Below are positions 18,930 to 28,110 of a DNA stretch of 29,439 bases, in pieces (the first letter of the stretch is position 1; each line of letters starts with the position of its first letter). A model generated the notes under the pieces. It worked only from the letters and a program-made list of their open reading frames with translations, was not told the DNA's origin and searched no databases. Source of the stretch: Chara braunii (Eukaryota > Streptophyta > Charophyceae > Charales > Characeae); contig BFEA01000038.1 in assembly GCA_003427395.1 (NCBI GenBank), forward strand, positions 4,616,510 to 4,645,948, given 5' to 3'. The translations under genes were made by a program, and so were the position numbers.

Positions 18930-19911
18930 GCCTGCATATAGGATGGCTCGCCTCCAAGATGTTCGTCTGCATCAACGCCAGCCGTGTGCCGTGCCCCTGT
19001 GACGAACCAATTCACGACCCCATGCCACCTTTCGTACCCTTTCTTTTGCTTATATCATACCAACCTCAGGAAAAACCCGTTTTTTATTTCTTGCTTTCGG
19101 GTGCCGCATTTTCCCTTTTTGAAGAGCTTTTTCAACTGCTGAGTTATGTTTTTCTTTTTCCAAAGATGGGAAATACATGGGAATTTCCGTGCTATTAGCG
19201 AGCGCACTGGGAATTGGGCTCGGTGGTTGGGAATTACGGGATAAGCGGAACTTTGATGTGTCCTTTCCGAGTGTGTGAATGTTCTTGGTCGCGTCGGAGA
19301 AAACTTTCGGAATTTCGTCCGGATACGAATAAGCGTAGGATTTTTCTTTTCCCGCGTTGCTCTTTCACGCGCGGATCTGGTGATTTCAATTTTTTAATTA
19401 CGATAGAAGGAAACTATAAGTGTTTCGGTGCCTTTGTTTTTTTGTTGTTGTTGACGACGACGCGTATGCAGAAGCTTTTTCCCCTCTGTCCCCCTGTATC
19501 GCTCCCTCCCGCGCTCGCTTTCCTTCTCCCTCCTCTTTCTCTCTCCCTGTAACTGTTTCTTTCTCTCTCCTCCCCCTCCCCCATCTTGCTGTTTGCACGA
19601 CCATTTCCCTTTCTTGATCGTCTGAATCTTGGACCCGTCTTGCGCCACCTCTCGCGCCTTTTCTCTTCTCACCCTCTGAGTCTGATGTACGACGCCCTGT
19701 CGATCCCCCGATAACTCCCGCTCGCCATTTCGGTGTGTGGATCGATAGGACCTTCCTATCTCACGACGTATCTGATTGGTTGAACCCTGAGTTCCGAGGG
19801 ATCGGCATGGCGTTCGTAGAGCACTCTTCTCTAAGTCTTCTCCTCCAGCTTCTCCTCTTACACCTCAGCTTTCCTGTCGCCTTCTACCCCTTCTATCTCC
19901 CTTGTCGCAAC
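18930..19911 (+). promoter_or_regulatory. Probable U3 region of the Ty3 5' LTR
   Basis: One kilobase of T/C-rich sequence without a recognisable gene, leading to a TATA box. The left end of the LTR is not fixed: TGTGACGAACC at about 18999 is one possible TG start, but no matching 3' LTR is in the window to test it. CTCTCTCC-type runs (19490-19580) and GTT/GAC triplets (19440-19460) occur. Confidence 0.35.
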
Positions 19912-19918
19912 TATAAAA
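19912..19918 (+). promoter_or_regulatory. TATA box of the Ty3 element
   Basis: TATAAAA followed by CCTGCAAGCGCG, the same layout as the TATA box at 3529. Transcription, and so the R region, would start about 25-35 bases downstream. Confidence 0.5.
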
Positions 19919-20640
19919 CCTGCAAGCGCGTCCGCAAATCTCTCTTACGTTCTCGACTCCTAAGCCAGCTTCTGGGATACAGTGGCTAGGCAGAGTGGAT
20001 TAATGTGAGTCGGGAAGTCCTGTCGGGCTGACGATAGGCTGGCCGGTAGCGCACTGGATCGCCATGACAGAATGCGGGATCCGGGCGAATCGTGTCGAGT
20101 TTACGACAGCGAGGTGACGATCGCAGTGGTGGGAGTTAGCACGCGACGCCTGGGATCGTCGGTGCAGGTATGAGGTTTGAATATTGGAGATGAGTGAGTG
20201 ATTGGCCCGGGGCCATAGTGGAATTAACGGTGAATGCGCCTTTGCTGCGGATTGTTATCCTTGGCGTGAGCGTGCAGCGGTGACCCCGAACTTTTCTCTT
20301 TTTGGACCTTGTCATCTCCTATTTTGACTTTCATTCTCTCTCTCCCTCTCTCTCTTTTTGAATGATGATGCGTCTGGATGATTGTCCCTCTCTTGAGTAG
20401 GAATGAGTTGGCATCTTGCTTCTGTATGAGAGAACTTCTTTCAGAACTCTTCCATTAGTTTCCTGGGTAATCCTCCTACGCAAGGACCCCGTCTACTTGT
20501 CTTGTGAATGGTGGATGCGTGTGTATTGTGCAATGCGATCCATCTTTTCCTATGCATGTCTTATTTTCGCACCTTCCACAGTGAATGCATGTACAGAGAT
20601 GCGTGACTTTTTCGATTTGATTAGACGAGTGTCGTCGAGG

Positions 20641-20729
20641 TTTTGTTCGAGAGTGCAAGAGTTTTAAGATCTTGAGCTCTGTTTGCACTGCGCATGCCAT
20701 ATGCCTTATGATGCACGAGATCAGCAGCC
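20641..20729 (-). repeat. Dispersed SINE-like repeat, copy 2
   Basis: Matches 1893-2018, with GCGCATGCCATATGCCTTATG and CACGAGATCAGCAG near its right end. On the minus strand CTCGTGCATCATAAGGCATA resembles the D-arm region of tRNAs that read ATAAGGC. It lies left of the LTR ORF, whereas copy 1 lies right of the corresponding ORF. Confidence 0.4.
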
Positions 20730-20912
20730 GAGCCACGAGGCGGCCCTGAGAAACAGGGCGCCCAGGGACCAACGTTGGGTTGAACTGATCGGACCCGTAG
20801 CCATACTGATCTGTGATTGCTTTCTCTCTCTTGTGTCAAAAAGATTGACTGGGGGACGCGCGAATCACTTCTGTTCTTAATGACGTCTCAGGATATTTTG
20901 TGATTGATTGAC

Positions 20913-21302
20913 ATGTGGACTGACAAGTACCCTTCGATTGGGCGCCAGCCTCCCCTATCTCCCATCCCAACACGACCTTTTCCTTACAGTGAGGAAAGGA
21001 CACGTGTATGTGAGTGGGACGTACGAGAAGCCGTTGCACAAATCGACGAGCAGCATTACTTCCTTCCGGCCAACCGTTGTTCTGGGTTCGTAGAAGCCAA
21101 GTTTGTTATTATCGATATGCACTTCCCACCTTACTCGGTATTAATGCCATTTAAGGAGTTAATCGTCATTCCGTGGATGACAGTAGAACCCCACTGGCCG
21201 CGCACTCTGTGCACCAAATGTGAGCGTTTTGAGCGCTACGAGTCCAGGGGTTTCCACTACCGTGTGCGGAGTGAAGAGGAGCATAAAGAAAGAGCCACGT
21301 GA
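20913..21302 (+). CDS. Small LTR-encoded ORF, CxxC protein of unknown function (copy C)
   Basis: About 129 codons from ATG 20913 to TGA 21300-21302, wholly upstream of the primer binding site. The core FVIIDMHFPPYSVLMPF, then LIVIPW, a later W and TLCTKCERF, match the ORF at 810-1208. The tail is charged (RSEEEHKERAT). I know no family with this pattern. Being intact while gag and pol of the same element are broken is notable, though a short frame can stay open by chance. If expressed, it would be translated first from the element's RNA. Confidence 0.45.
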   Translation: MWTDKYPSIGRQPPLSPIPTRPFPYSEERTRVCEWDVREAVAQIDEQHYFLPANRCSGFVEAKFVIIDMHFPPYSVLMPFKELIVIPWMTVEPHWPRTLCTKCERFERYESRGFHYRVRSEEEHKERAT

Positions 21303-21674
21303 CTGAGACCCTCCACGTCAGACTCGGAACTAACCATCAAACGACACCGGGATTTGATACGAAAACGGGACACTCGAAGCGTGCCCAAGCCTTTCTGTTC
21401 TAAGCGACGGGCTGTAGCCCGGTGGGAGGCATGACAATACTTTTTGGATTGAATTTGGGTCTTTCTCTCTCTTTCCCGCCTTGCCTGCGCGCGCATTCTG
21501 AGACGCACGAAACGATCGACTTGCTCCATCAGACCATCACGGGGGATTTCAGTTCCATCTGTGTCCCCACACTCAATTTCCAAAAATCCTTGGCACACCC
21601 TATCTTGCTGTTTTTATGGGTCTCTTTTTCGCATAGCTAACACTCCGAACGAAAGACAGCACCAGACGTGAGGT

Positions 21675-21686
21675 TGGTATTAGAGC
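21675..21686 (+). promoter_or_regulatory. Primer binding site for initiator tRNA-Met
   Basis: TGGTATTAGAGC differs by one base from the plant consensus TGGTATCAGAGC, which is complementary to the 3' end of initiator tRNA-Met. This primer is typical of plant Ty3 and Ty1 elements. The site primes minus-strand cDNA synthesis and marks the end of the 5' LTR. Confidence 0.8.
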
Positions 21687-21720
21687 CGACACGTGTCAGT
21701 TCTGATGATAGTAAGTCAAA

Positions 21721-23220
21721 GTGGCGAGAGGTAGGAGAGACCCTCAACTAACTCGTCGGAATCGCCCAGTAACCCGGTCTCAGTCTAGTGCGGCTGCACC
21801 AGCAATACCAATGGTGGATGGTACTAGGGTGATCGTTAGCATCCCTTCCCCCTTTCCCTTCTTCCCTAACCATACCTATCCCGAGGCTTGGCTGGAATCT
21901 GTCGAAGCTCAAAACTACAGCGCAGCCGATCTTCCCCGTGTTATGACATTGCTACTCCGCAATACATCGCACGACTGGTTCAGAAAGCATACATGGGTAG
22001 ATTGGGAGACTGTTAAGCATGCAATCTTGGCTCCATTCGACACGGTTAGCGAAGATGCCGCCTGGTACGTGCTAAAAAATCGACCCCAAGGACCAGGGGA
22101 ACTGTTACCCGATTTCGTTGATCGATTTCAAACCACATTCGATAAATCCGGGCGAGACGAGATATCTGCTCGAGATTTGTTTATTGATCACCTTCGAAGT
22201 TCGACCTTGAAAGGGAAACTGGAGAAAAAGGTTCCGCCGAAAACAACCCAGTTATCGGCTATCATCACTAAAGCGTTGGAGCTAGACTTGGCTGATACAA
22301 AAAAATATATCAGCCAGGGAGACGAGGATATTATCGATACCATACGGGATGTAACGGCAAAAAGGTGATCATGGTTACAGTCGGTCGAACGGTTCCATCC
22401 CCGCCCCGACCATGACCTTCCCGGCGGAATTGTCTCCGATATCCCGGCTACTTCTCCTTCCTCTCCCCCGGGGAATCAATCAATCGCAGCCGTTAGAAAC
22501 GGAACTCCATCCGAACCTCCCTCGCCAGCCATAACTAATTTGCATCTTGCCCAGATGATCCATACGGCCACTACGAAGCAGTCCGAATGGACGAGTAACC
22601 TGATCCAAATGCAGGCGGCTCAAATGGAACGGATGGAACAGATAATGAGCCGGCCCATTAAGCCTAACCCTGCTCCTGCCCGACCTACCCCTGCATCGTT
22701 TCCTCTCTTACCTGCTCCACCTGCTCCAAGATTCGCCCCTTAGTTTCCCCATCTAGCTAATCCGGCAGGAAAGATCGAGTGTTTTAACTGCAAAAAGCCC
22801 GGGTATCTCGCCCGAGACTGTCCGCACCCGAAACGTAATCAGCCTCCCCCTGTTGCGGCCCCCGTCGCCCTTAATCATGGACGATTGGCCGCTCTGATGG
22901 ACACAGACCCGGGAAGAGAATTCGTGGCATACGCCCCAGAGCAGCCTTCCCCTTCGACAACAATGGCGTCGACATCAGGAGCTTCTTTCTCTGACGCTGC
23001 TGACATGGTCGATCCCCTCGAGTATCTCCATCTTGCCGGATTGATCGGAGCGATCCGATCAGCCCAAGATGATCTCGAATGGGTCGATCGCGAGTCCAAT
23101 CTTGGACCACAGTTTCGGACAAAGGATATTGATGTACTGAAAACGCTCAAGCAATTAGATATTCGCGTTCCTATCCCATTAGGACATCTGCTTACCATAT
23201 CTCAAGCAGCGGACCGTTAA
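21721..23220 (+). pseudogene. gag: gag with zinc knuckle (broken)
   Basis: The frame opens with GTG where ATG is expected (AAAGTGGCGAGA); no in-frame ATG lies upstream, and the next is at 21811. A capsid-type domain is clear: TYPEAWLESVEAQNY, HDWFRKHTWVDWETVKHAI, then LLPDFVDRFQTTFDKSG and RDLFIDHLRS. A TGA at 22366 and a TAG at 22741 interrupt the same frame. The zinc knuckle CFNCKKPGYLARDC (22780-22821) has Tyr (TAT) where the His ligand belongs, a single C-to-T change. The linker IDVLKTLKQLDIRVPIPLGHLLTIS leads to TAA 23218-23220, where the reading must shift by one base to continue into protease. Gag would form the particle shell and bind RNA. Confidence 0.85.
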
Positions 23221-24579
23221 ACTTTTACAGCATTGTCAGAAAAATCAAAAGCGCTTCACCTATCAGCGCATACAACGGATGTTGAAGAAGAAGGAAGAAG
23301 GTGAGGAGGTTGCACCTCTCGAGCCAGATACAAAAGAAACTGAACCCGAAGCCGCACGTATAGCAGCGATCTCTTTAGCAGATAACGATCACTTCGTACG
23401 AGCTCGACCGGTCCTATGAAAAAGCGCGGAATGTGACTGTGAAGTTTGGGGTAAGTCGTTTAACGCCCTTATCGACACAGGATCTTCTGCAGTGGCCATA
23501 TCGTTAGAAACTGTCAAAAACACGGGACGACTTGGATCCATTCTTCCTCAATCTGGCAAAGACAATTATGTCTCTGTTGACGAGGAAGCAATGAACATCG
23601 TAGGTATTATCGACAACGTAGCCGTAAAAGTGGGACGAGTACACGTCCTTGTTAACGCACTCGTAATAGATGTACGTTTTAACTTTGTATTGTTGGGATT
23701 ATCCTGGGCGATGGCGGTGGGCGCACGTCTGGATTTCGATTCGAAATAATTGGTGCTTACACAAACAGAGGGAAGGCCTCAGACAATTCCTTTGTGGGTT
23801 TTCACCCGAACGATAAAACGGGTCCCTAACTCGGCTCCCATCAGGATGATTCGATACATTCACCCCGAGAATGCTCCCCCTCGAATCTCGGGGATGGAAT
23901 CAGGGAGCGAGAATACGAAAAGGAGATGCTCAGTGAAGTGGAATGGAAACGTCTCGTTGAACTTTTCGAACATGAAACCTTTGAAGAATTTCGAGTGTGC
24001 CCCGACACCGCTCGAAGCTTCCACGTGGATTATGAAGACAGTGCATTCACACCTCTAACAACCCAGGTCAGTCCTTCAGTCCTCCTTAGGGAACCCATAT
24101 TGCAAGTTTCCGACCTGGCTGATGATTTGGAACCCCCTCGCACATTGTACGAGGGAACTCTTTCTCTACGAACGCGTTATCAACAAACGGAACAGTATTT
24201 GGACGCCTCTGTTTTTCCGCCCAGACCGTTACTAACGACAGGAGTCACCACCGCCTTGATTAAACAAAAGGCGGAAGCACCGGTAAGTGACGTACCTGAT
24301 CTGATGCAAGAAATGACGGATCTAATAGGGCTAACTTTGGAACCGACTTCGGTTGGTTCAGAGACCAATGCTGAAACTAAAGAAACGGAGATGATCAGCC
24401 CCGCTGAGTCCCAGATGATAGCAACTGTCTTCTCTGTTCGCACCAGTAGTTCCAATTTTTCTAGTGTCAATGAGCGGCGGGAGCGGCCGGTTGATTGGAT
24501 CGATATCCCCCTTAAGATGTTAAGGGAATCAACGATCACCCTCCCGAGTCACGTTCCCGCGGAACTTCGGAAGTGCTGA
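23216..24579 (+). pseudogene. Retropepsin protease and protease-RT linker (broken)
   Basis: In the shifted frame KLLQHCQKNQKRF continues the gag sequence. A TGA at 23417-23419 sits where the copy at 8391 has Trp (PWKSAKC), so a TGG-to-TGA change is likely. The active site ALIDTGSSAVAIS has its Asp at 23474; FVLLGLSWA near 23690 is the C-terminal strand. This is the usual single-domain retropepsin that works as a dimer. A TAA follows at 23747. The frame shifts again near 23900 into an acidic, Ser/Thr-rich linker of about 215 codons (23926-24579) of unknown role that leads to RT. The PR active site itself looks intact. Confidence 0.8.
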
Positions 24580-25095
24580 GCGTGCATGACAATGATATCG
24601 GCTTAACTAATGTAATTGAGCATGCCATCCTCACAGGAGATCATCCGCCTATTAGCCGCGGTCCCTATCGATACTCGCCTGCTCCAAGAACGACCGTTTT
24701 TCAGCGAATTAAGGAGTTCGAAGTTAATGGATGGATCGAACCTGCTATAGGTCCATGGTCTTTCCCTGTAGTGATCGTACCTAAGAAGGTTGGAGGGATT
24801 CGCATTTGCATTGATTATCGAAAGTTGAATGATATCACGATCAAAGATGTGTATCCCCTCCGCCGGATTGATGAGTTGTTAGATGCGATTGGGAGTGCTC
24901 GATTTTTCAGCAAGTTTGATGTTCGTCATGGGTTTCATCATCTCCTTGTTCGTGAGGAAGATCGTCCGAAAACCGCGTTTGTGATTTTCGAAGGTACGTG
25001 GCAATGGATTCGATATCCGATGGGTATCTGCAACGCCCCTGCGACTTTTCAGCGGGCCATGAACATGGTTTTTCATAATTTTGTGCGGAAGACTC
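24560..25095 (+). pseudogene. Reverse transcriptase, N-terminal part; YxDD segment deleted
   Basis: Ty3 RT motifs follow in order: IEPAIGPWSFPVVIVPKK, IRICIDYRKLNDITIKD, FFSKFDVRHGFHHLLV (motif A Asp near 24919), KTAFVIFEGTWQWIRYPMGI and CNAPATFQRAMN (motif B, near 25030-25065). Directly after VFHNFVRKT (about 25090) the sequence jumps to EPQKVAAV, which in relatives lies past the catalytic Y-x-D-D box and thumb start. By family comparison, about 60-70 residues are missing, and the frame changes by one at the joint. The polymerase is therefore certainly inactive in this copy. Confidence 0.85.
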
Positions 25096-25842
25096 ACCTG
25101 GCGCAAAGCATCATTGGAGCCGCAGAAGGTGGCAGCTGTCAGGGACGCGCCAGTACCTACCACTATCACGCAAGTTCGCGCCTTTCTGGGCCTAGCCTCG
25201 TATTACCGAAGATTTATCAAGGGCTTCGCGGCGATTGCGGGACCTCTCACAAATTTGTTGCGCAAGGATCAACCATTGATCTGGACGCCGGAATGCGATC
25301 AAGCGTTTTCCACACTCAAGGCTGCTCTCATTTCGGCTCCGATCCTTATAATCCCGGATCCCGAAAAACCTTCTGTTATCATCACTGACTGGCAGCCAGA
25401 GGCGATTTCGACAATTCTTGCCCAGGTGGGACCGAGCGGACTCGAGAGTGTAGTGGAGTATGCGTCCAAATCAATGCCCGCCTGCAAGCGCAATTACACC
25501 GCTCCAACGGGTGAATCCTATGCGGCTCTCTGGGGGATCAGTCACTTTCGTGCTTACCTGTACGGGCGAAAATTCACCCTGGTGACTAATCATGAGCCCC
25601 TGTTAGCTCTGAAGAAGTCGAAGGATTACTCGGGCATGATCGGGCGATGGGCGATGGTGTTGCAGAGCATGGACTTTGACATCCGCCATCGGAAGCACGA
25701 GAGACACGGGAATGCGGACGGACTGACACGACTACACCGGCCTAAGAAAGTTCCAAAGAATGAGGAGGTAATTCCGTGGAACGAACCCGAACAGGAAATT
25801 GGACTTCGGTACGGCCAAGTGGAGATCTTATCGAAGCAGTAA
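25096..25842 (+). pseudogene. RT connection and RNase H domain (one catalytic residue changed)
   Basis: VRAFLGLASYYRRFIKGFAA is the standard Ty3 RT-RNase H connection. The RNase H has IITDW (first Asp, about 25387), GESYAALW (Glu), VTNHEPLLAL where nearly all relatives have TDH (AAT at 25588-25590), and NADGLTRL (last Asp). The Asp-to-Asn change would disable RNA cutting. The frame ends at TAA 25840-25842, which is followed in the same frame by the PHD segment. RNase H removes the RNA strand during cDNA synthesis. Confidence 0.85.
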
Positions 25843-26352
25843 GTGGCACGAGGACTAATTGTTCTGTTCTACCCTCCCTGCATCCTCTCCTCCTCTGACA
25901 TCATGGCTACTCCACTCGCCTCCGCAACCCCTTCATCTTCTACTAATTCTGCCCCTCTCACGTCCTCCGCTTGCTTTGCCACCCTCCCTGAAACATTCTG
26001 TTATTTCTGCACGTGTATTGCACGGGTTTATGGGGTCGACTGTCATCCCTTCGAGACCGGATTTGTCGATTGGGTAGAATGTGCAATGTGTGTCAATCGT
26101 GCGCACGGGGCCTGCGTTCGATATCGGACGAGTAGCAAGGAATGTAGGTGCCCCCTGTGTCAAACGAACAAGCTCCCCACGGAGGTTCGATTCGAGGCCG
26201 CCCGTACGGACGGTCCCGAATACGACGAAAAATACCGACGAGCGGAAGTCGGGACGGATAAAATTTTATTGGCGAAATTAGCCGGATTATCATTGGGTCA
26301 CCTCACCAAACAAGACAGACGTAGGGTGACCGAGAGATCTCGGGACTATTGA
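25843..26352 (+). CDS. PHD finger segment of Pol, between RNase H and integrase
   Basis: The frame continues from RNase H after a TAA, with an internal ATG at 25903. Residues 53-106 (25999-26160) form a C4HC3 PHD finger: CYFC, 23 residues, then WVECAMC, C-x4-H-x2-C (MCVNRAHGAC), 11 residues and CPLC. The Trp three residues before the third Cys is the hallmark aromatic of PHD fingers. Spacings are one or two off the usual ranges. The preceding 30 residues are Ser/Thr/Ala/Pro-rich; the following 60 are basic and acidic and lead without frame change, across a TGA at 26350-26352, into the integrase N-terminus. PHD fingers typically bind histone H3 tails. Here the likely role is to guide integration, in place of a chromodomain; that is inference. 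Confidence 0.75.
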   Translation: MARGLIVLFYPPCILSSSDIMATPLASATPSSSTNSAPLTSSACFATLPETFCYFCTCIARVYGVDCHPFETGFVDWVECAMCVNRAHGACVRYRTSSKECRCPLCQTNKLPTEVRFEAARTDGPEYDEKYRRAEVGTDKILLAKLAGLSLGHLTKQDRRRVTERSRDY

Positions 26353-27631
26353 TGGATCAACGGTCATTTGGAAAAGCGTAAAACTGACGGATCGGGTTCG
26401 TGGCTAACGATTCCCCATCCCTTCCAGAGATACAATTGGATCCGATTTGCTCACGAGGAACAGGCCGCTCATTTCGCGATACGTGTCACGGAGGCAACTG
26501 TAAACCAGAACCGATGGTTCTGGTCCAATAAACGAGATGATGTCAAATACATTGTCGCTAACTGTCTGGTCTGTGCCGCTGATCGTGCCCCTATACGGGG
26601 ACCAAATACAATCGCACCAACGGAAGTAGAGCGTCCTTTTCAGCGAGTCAAGATTGACACGACAGATATTGACGTGCCACCAGGCCCAAACTGCTGTGAA
26701 TATTCTATTTTATTAGTATTAATTGACCACTTTTCAAAGTACATCGAGGTCTATCCCTGTAAGACCCAAAAAGCCGCAAAAATAGCCACGTACATCGAAC
26801 GGTTCCTCTATACCCATCTAGATACGGAAGAAATTCTAACCGACAATGGATCTAAATTTAAAGGTGAGGAAGAAGAACTACTTGCGCGAAGGGATGCACG
26901 CTCCGACATACGGCACCCCACGTGTCCCAGTCGAACGGGTTTGCCGAGAATGCCAACCGTATGATTAAAACTGCCCTTCGCCGGAACTTAGCGGCACACG
27001 ACACGCATCCTTGGTCCGAAATTATGTATAAGATCATCGGGATCCACCGGGCCACCCCTCATGAGTCTACGGGGTTTACCCCCATTCAGCTTCAAACTAA
27101 TAGCCTCCCCTGTGTCGATTACTGGGGCAACTCGAAAATTGCTGAAGCAGGGGTAGAGACACGCGTGCGGCTCTCAAGGCCAAGGCCAAAAGGTACGCCG
27201 ATTTAATGGAACGGGCCGTTCCGAAGCTATCCCAAAAAAGGCAAAGGATGACCGAACTGGCCCATGGTACACAAGTACGTAGCTACGAGGCTCGGAACGG
27301 AAATGTTGGGCCCCTGTACCAATATAAATTGGGGGACCTAGTGCAGGTACGTAAACGTGCACGCGACCGGAAACTCGCTCCCAAGTTCTCGGGCTGTTTT
27401 CGCGTTGTCGAACTCGGACCCAACGGTGCCAACACGGTGTGCATCGCGCCTGAGGCTAGTGCCAGCCATAGCTCTGTCCCCATCGTTCGGCATACCTCCT
27501 ACCTCCGTCTTCTTCCTCCTTTCGATCGTCCTCCCTCTTCTTCTTCGGAAAGCGAGGAGAATGACGACGATCTAACTTTCTCCCATCTTTCTTCCTCTTG
27601 TCCTTCGTCCTCCTCTCCGACCTCGCCATGA
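26353..27631 (+). pseudogene. Integrase: HHCC zinc domain, DDE core, C-terminal SH3-like domain (frameshifted)
   Basis: Integrase inserts the cDNA into the chromosome. The HHCC domain is seen as H-x5-H (HEEQAAH, from 26452) and CLVC (to 26574). The catalytic core has Asp in VKIDTTDI (26656) and in ILTDNGSKF (26842), and Glu in SNGFAENANR (26946), so the D-D-35-E spacing fits once a frameshift between 26850 and 26920 is allowed. A further frame change near 27195 leads to the C-terminal domain (GDLVQVRKRARDRKLAPKF, SVPIVRHTSYLRL), typical of Ty3 integrases before a GPY/F-like end. The tail is Ser-rich and acidic, with no chromodomain. The TGA (27629-27631) overlaps the next ATG as ATGA. Confidence 0.85.
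27628..27631 (+). promoter_or_regulatory. ATGA stop/start overlap, integrase to ORF3
   Basis: The integrase stop TGA (27629-27631) and the ATG of ORF3 (27628-27630) share three bases. The ATG has a good context (CGCCATGAG). Such overlaps allow termination-reinitiation in some viruses and retroelements; here it is inferred from position only. Confidence 0.5.
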
Positions 27632-28110
27632 GTTTTATCACGGAGCGGGTTCTCGACGCACAGCTGCGGCAGCCACGTGGCCACATCTACGAGATCCGGC
27701 AAGTTTGTCACCCTCGACTCAATATAGATCTCCGCCGTTTGATGCAATTCTTCTGCGACGAGGGTATCTGTGCCGCCGCCACGTTTCGGATAGAAGGAAG
27801 CCCTCACACAATAGTATTCGCGGAGGTTACTGTAGTTCATCGGCGAGCGGGTCCCAAAACGAGCCACGTCACCACAATGGCGGGATTCACCAGCGACCTC
27901 AGCTCGGTCAATCCGCTGCGGCATACCGCGATCTTGGCCTCGCTGCGCGAGTGGACGGAGCAAGTGTCCAACGTGTGGCAGCAAGTCCTCGCGCGGGAGG
28001 GGTATAACATCATCCCGATCTTTGCATCGGATCTTGACGGTATTCGCCGATCACCGCGCGAGCGGCCAGTTGCGATCCCGACCATCGTCCCCTTCCCCCG
28101 TCCCCAATGA
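27628..28110 (+). CDS. ORF3: 160-residue protein of unknown function after integrase
   Basis: An intact frame from the ATG in the ATGA overlap to the TGA of the next ATGA. I do not recognise it. The product has Cys near residues 32 and 43-48 (RQVCHPRL, FFCDEGIC), a beta-rich middle (FRIEGSPHTIVFAEVTVVHRR), then a helix with LASLREWTEQVSNVWQQVL and a Pro/Arg-rich end. No signal peptide or membrane helix is visible, so it is not env-like. It lies on the sense strand downstream of pol, where some plant Ty3 elements carry extra ORFs. It has no stops or frame breaks, unlike gag and pol next to it. Confidence 0.5.
   Translation: MSFITERVLDAQLRQPRGHIYEIRQVCHPRLNIDLRRLMQFFCDEGICAAATFRIEGSPHTIVFAEVTVVHRRAGPKTSHVTTMAGFTSDLSSVNPLRHTAILASLREWTEQVSNVWQQVLAREGYNIIPIFASDLDGIRRSPRERPVAIPTIVPFPRPQ
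28107..28110 (+). promoter_or_regulatory. ATGA stop/start overlap, ORF3 to ORF4
   Basis: TGA 28108-28110 of ORF3 overlaps ATG 28107-28109 of ORF4. It is the second identical junction in a row, which makes chance less likely than for one alone. Confidence 0.5.

Larger units (their letters stand above)
19919..21674 (+). repeat. R-U5 / leader of the Ty3 element (copy C)
   Basis: The stretch from the TATA box to the primer binding site is about 1.75 kb, very long for R-U5. It contains a SINE-like insertion (20641-20729), an ORF (20913-21302) and an end segment shared with LTR copy A (21545-21674). The LTR should end just before the PBS at 21675. With the 3' LTR outside the window, its exact extent cannot be confirmed. 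Confidence 0.5.

Noticed and set aside
23210-23225. Programmed frameshift between gag and protease at CGTTAAAC
   Set aside because: GTTAAAC is a known -1 slippery word, but its phase is wrong for the gag frame, a +1 shift is needed here, and the smaller copy breaks at a different place. A simple indel is more likely.
25835-25850. GTAAGT after RNase H as a 5' splice site
   Set aside because: GCAGTAAGTGG resembles a donor, but there is no convincing acceptor before the PHD segment, and the frame continues on both sides.
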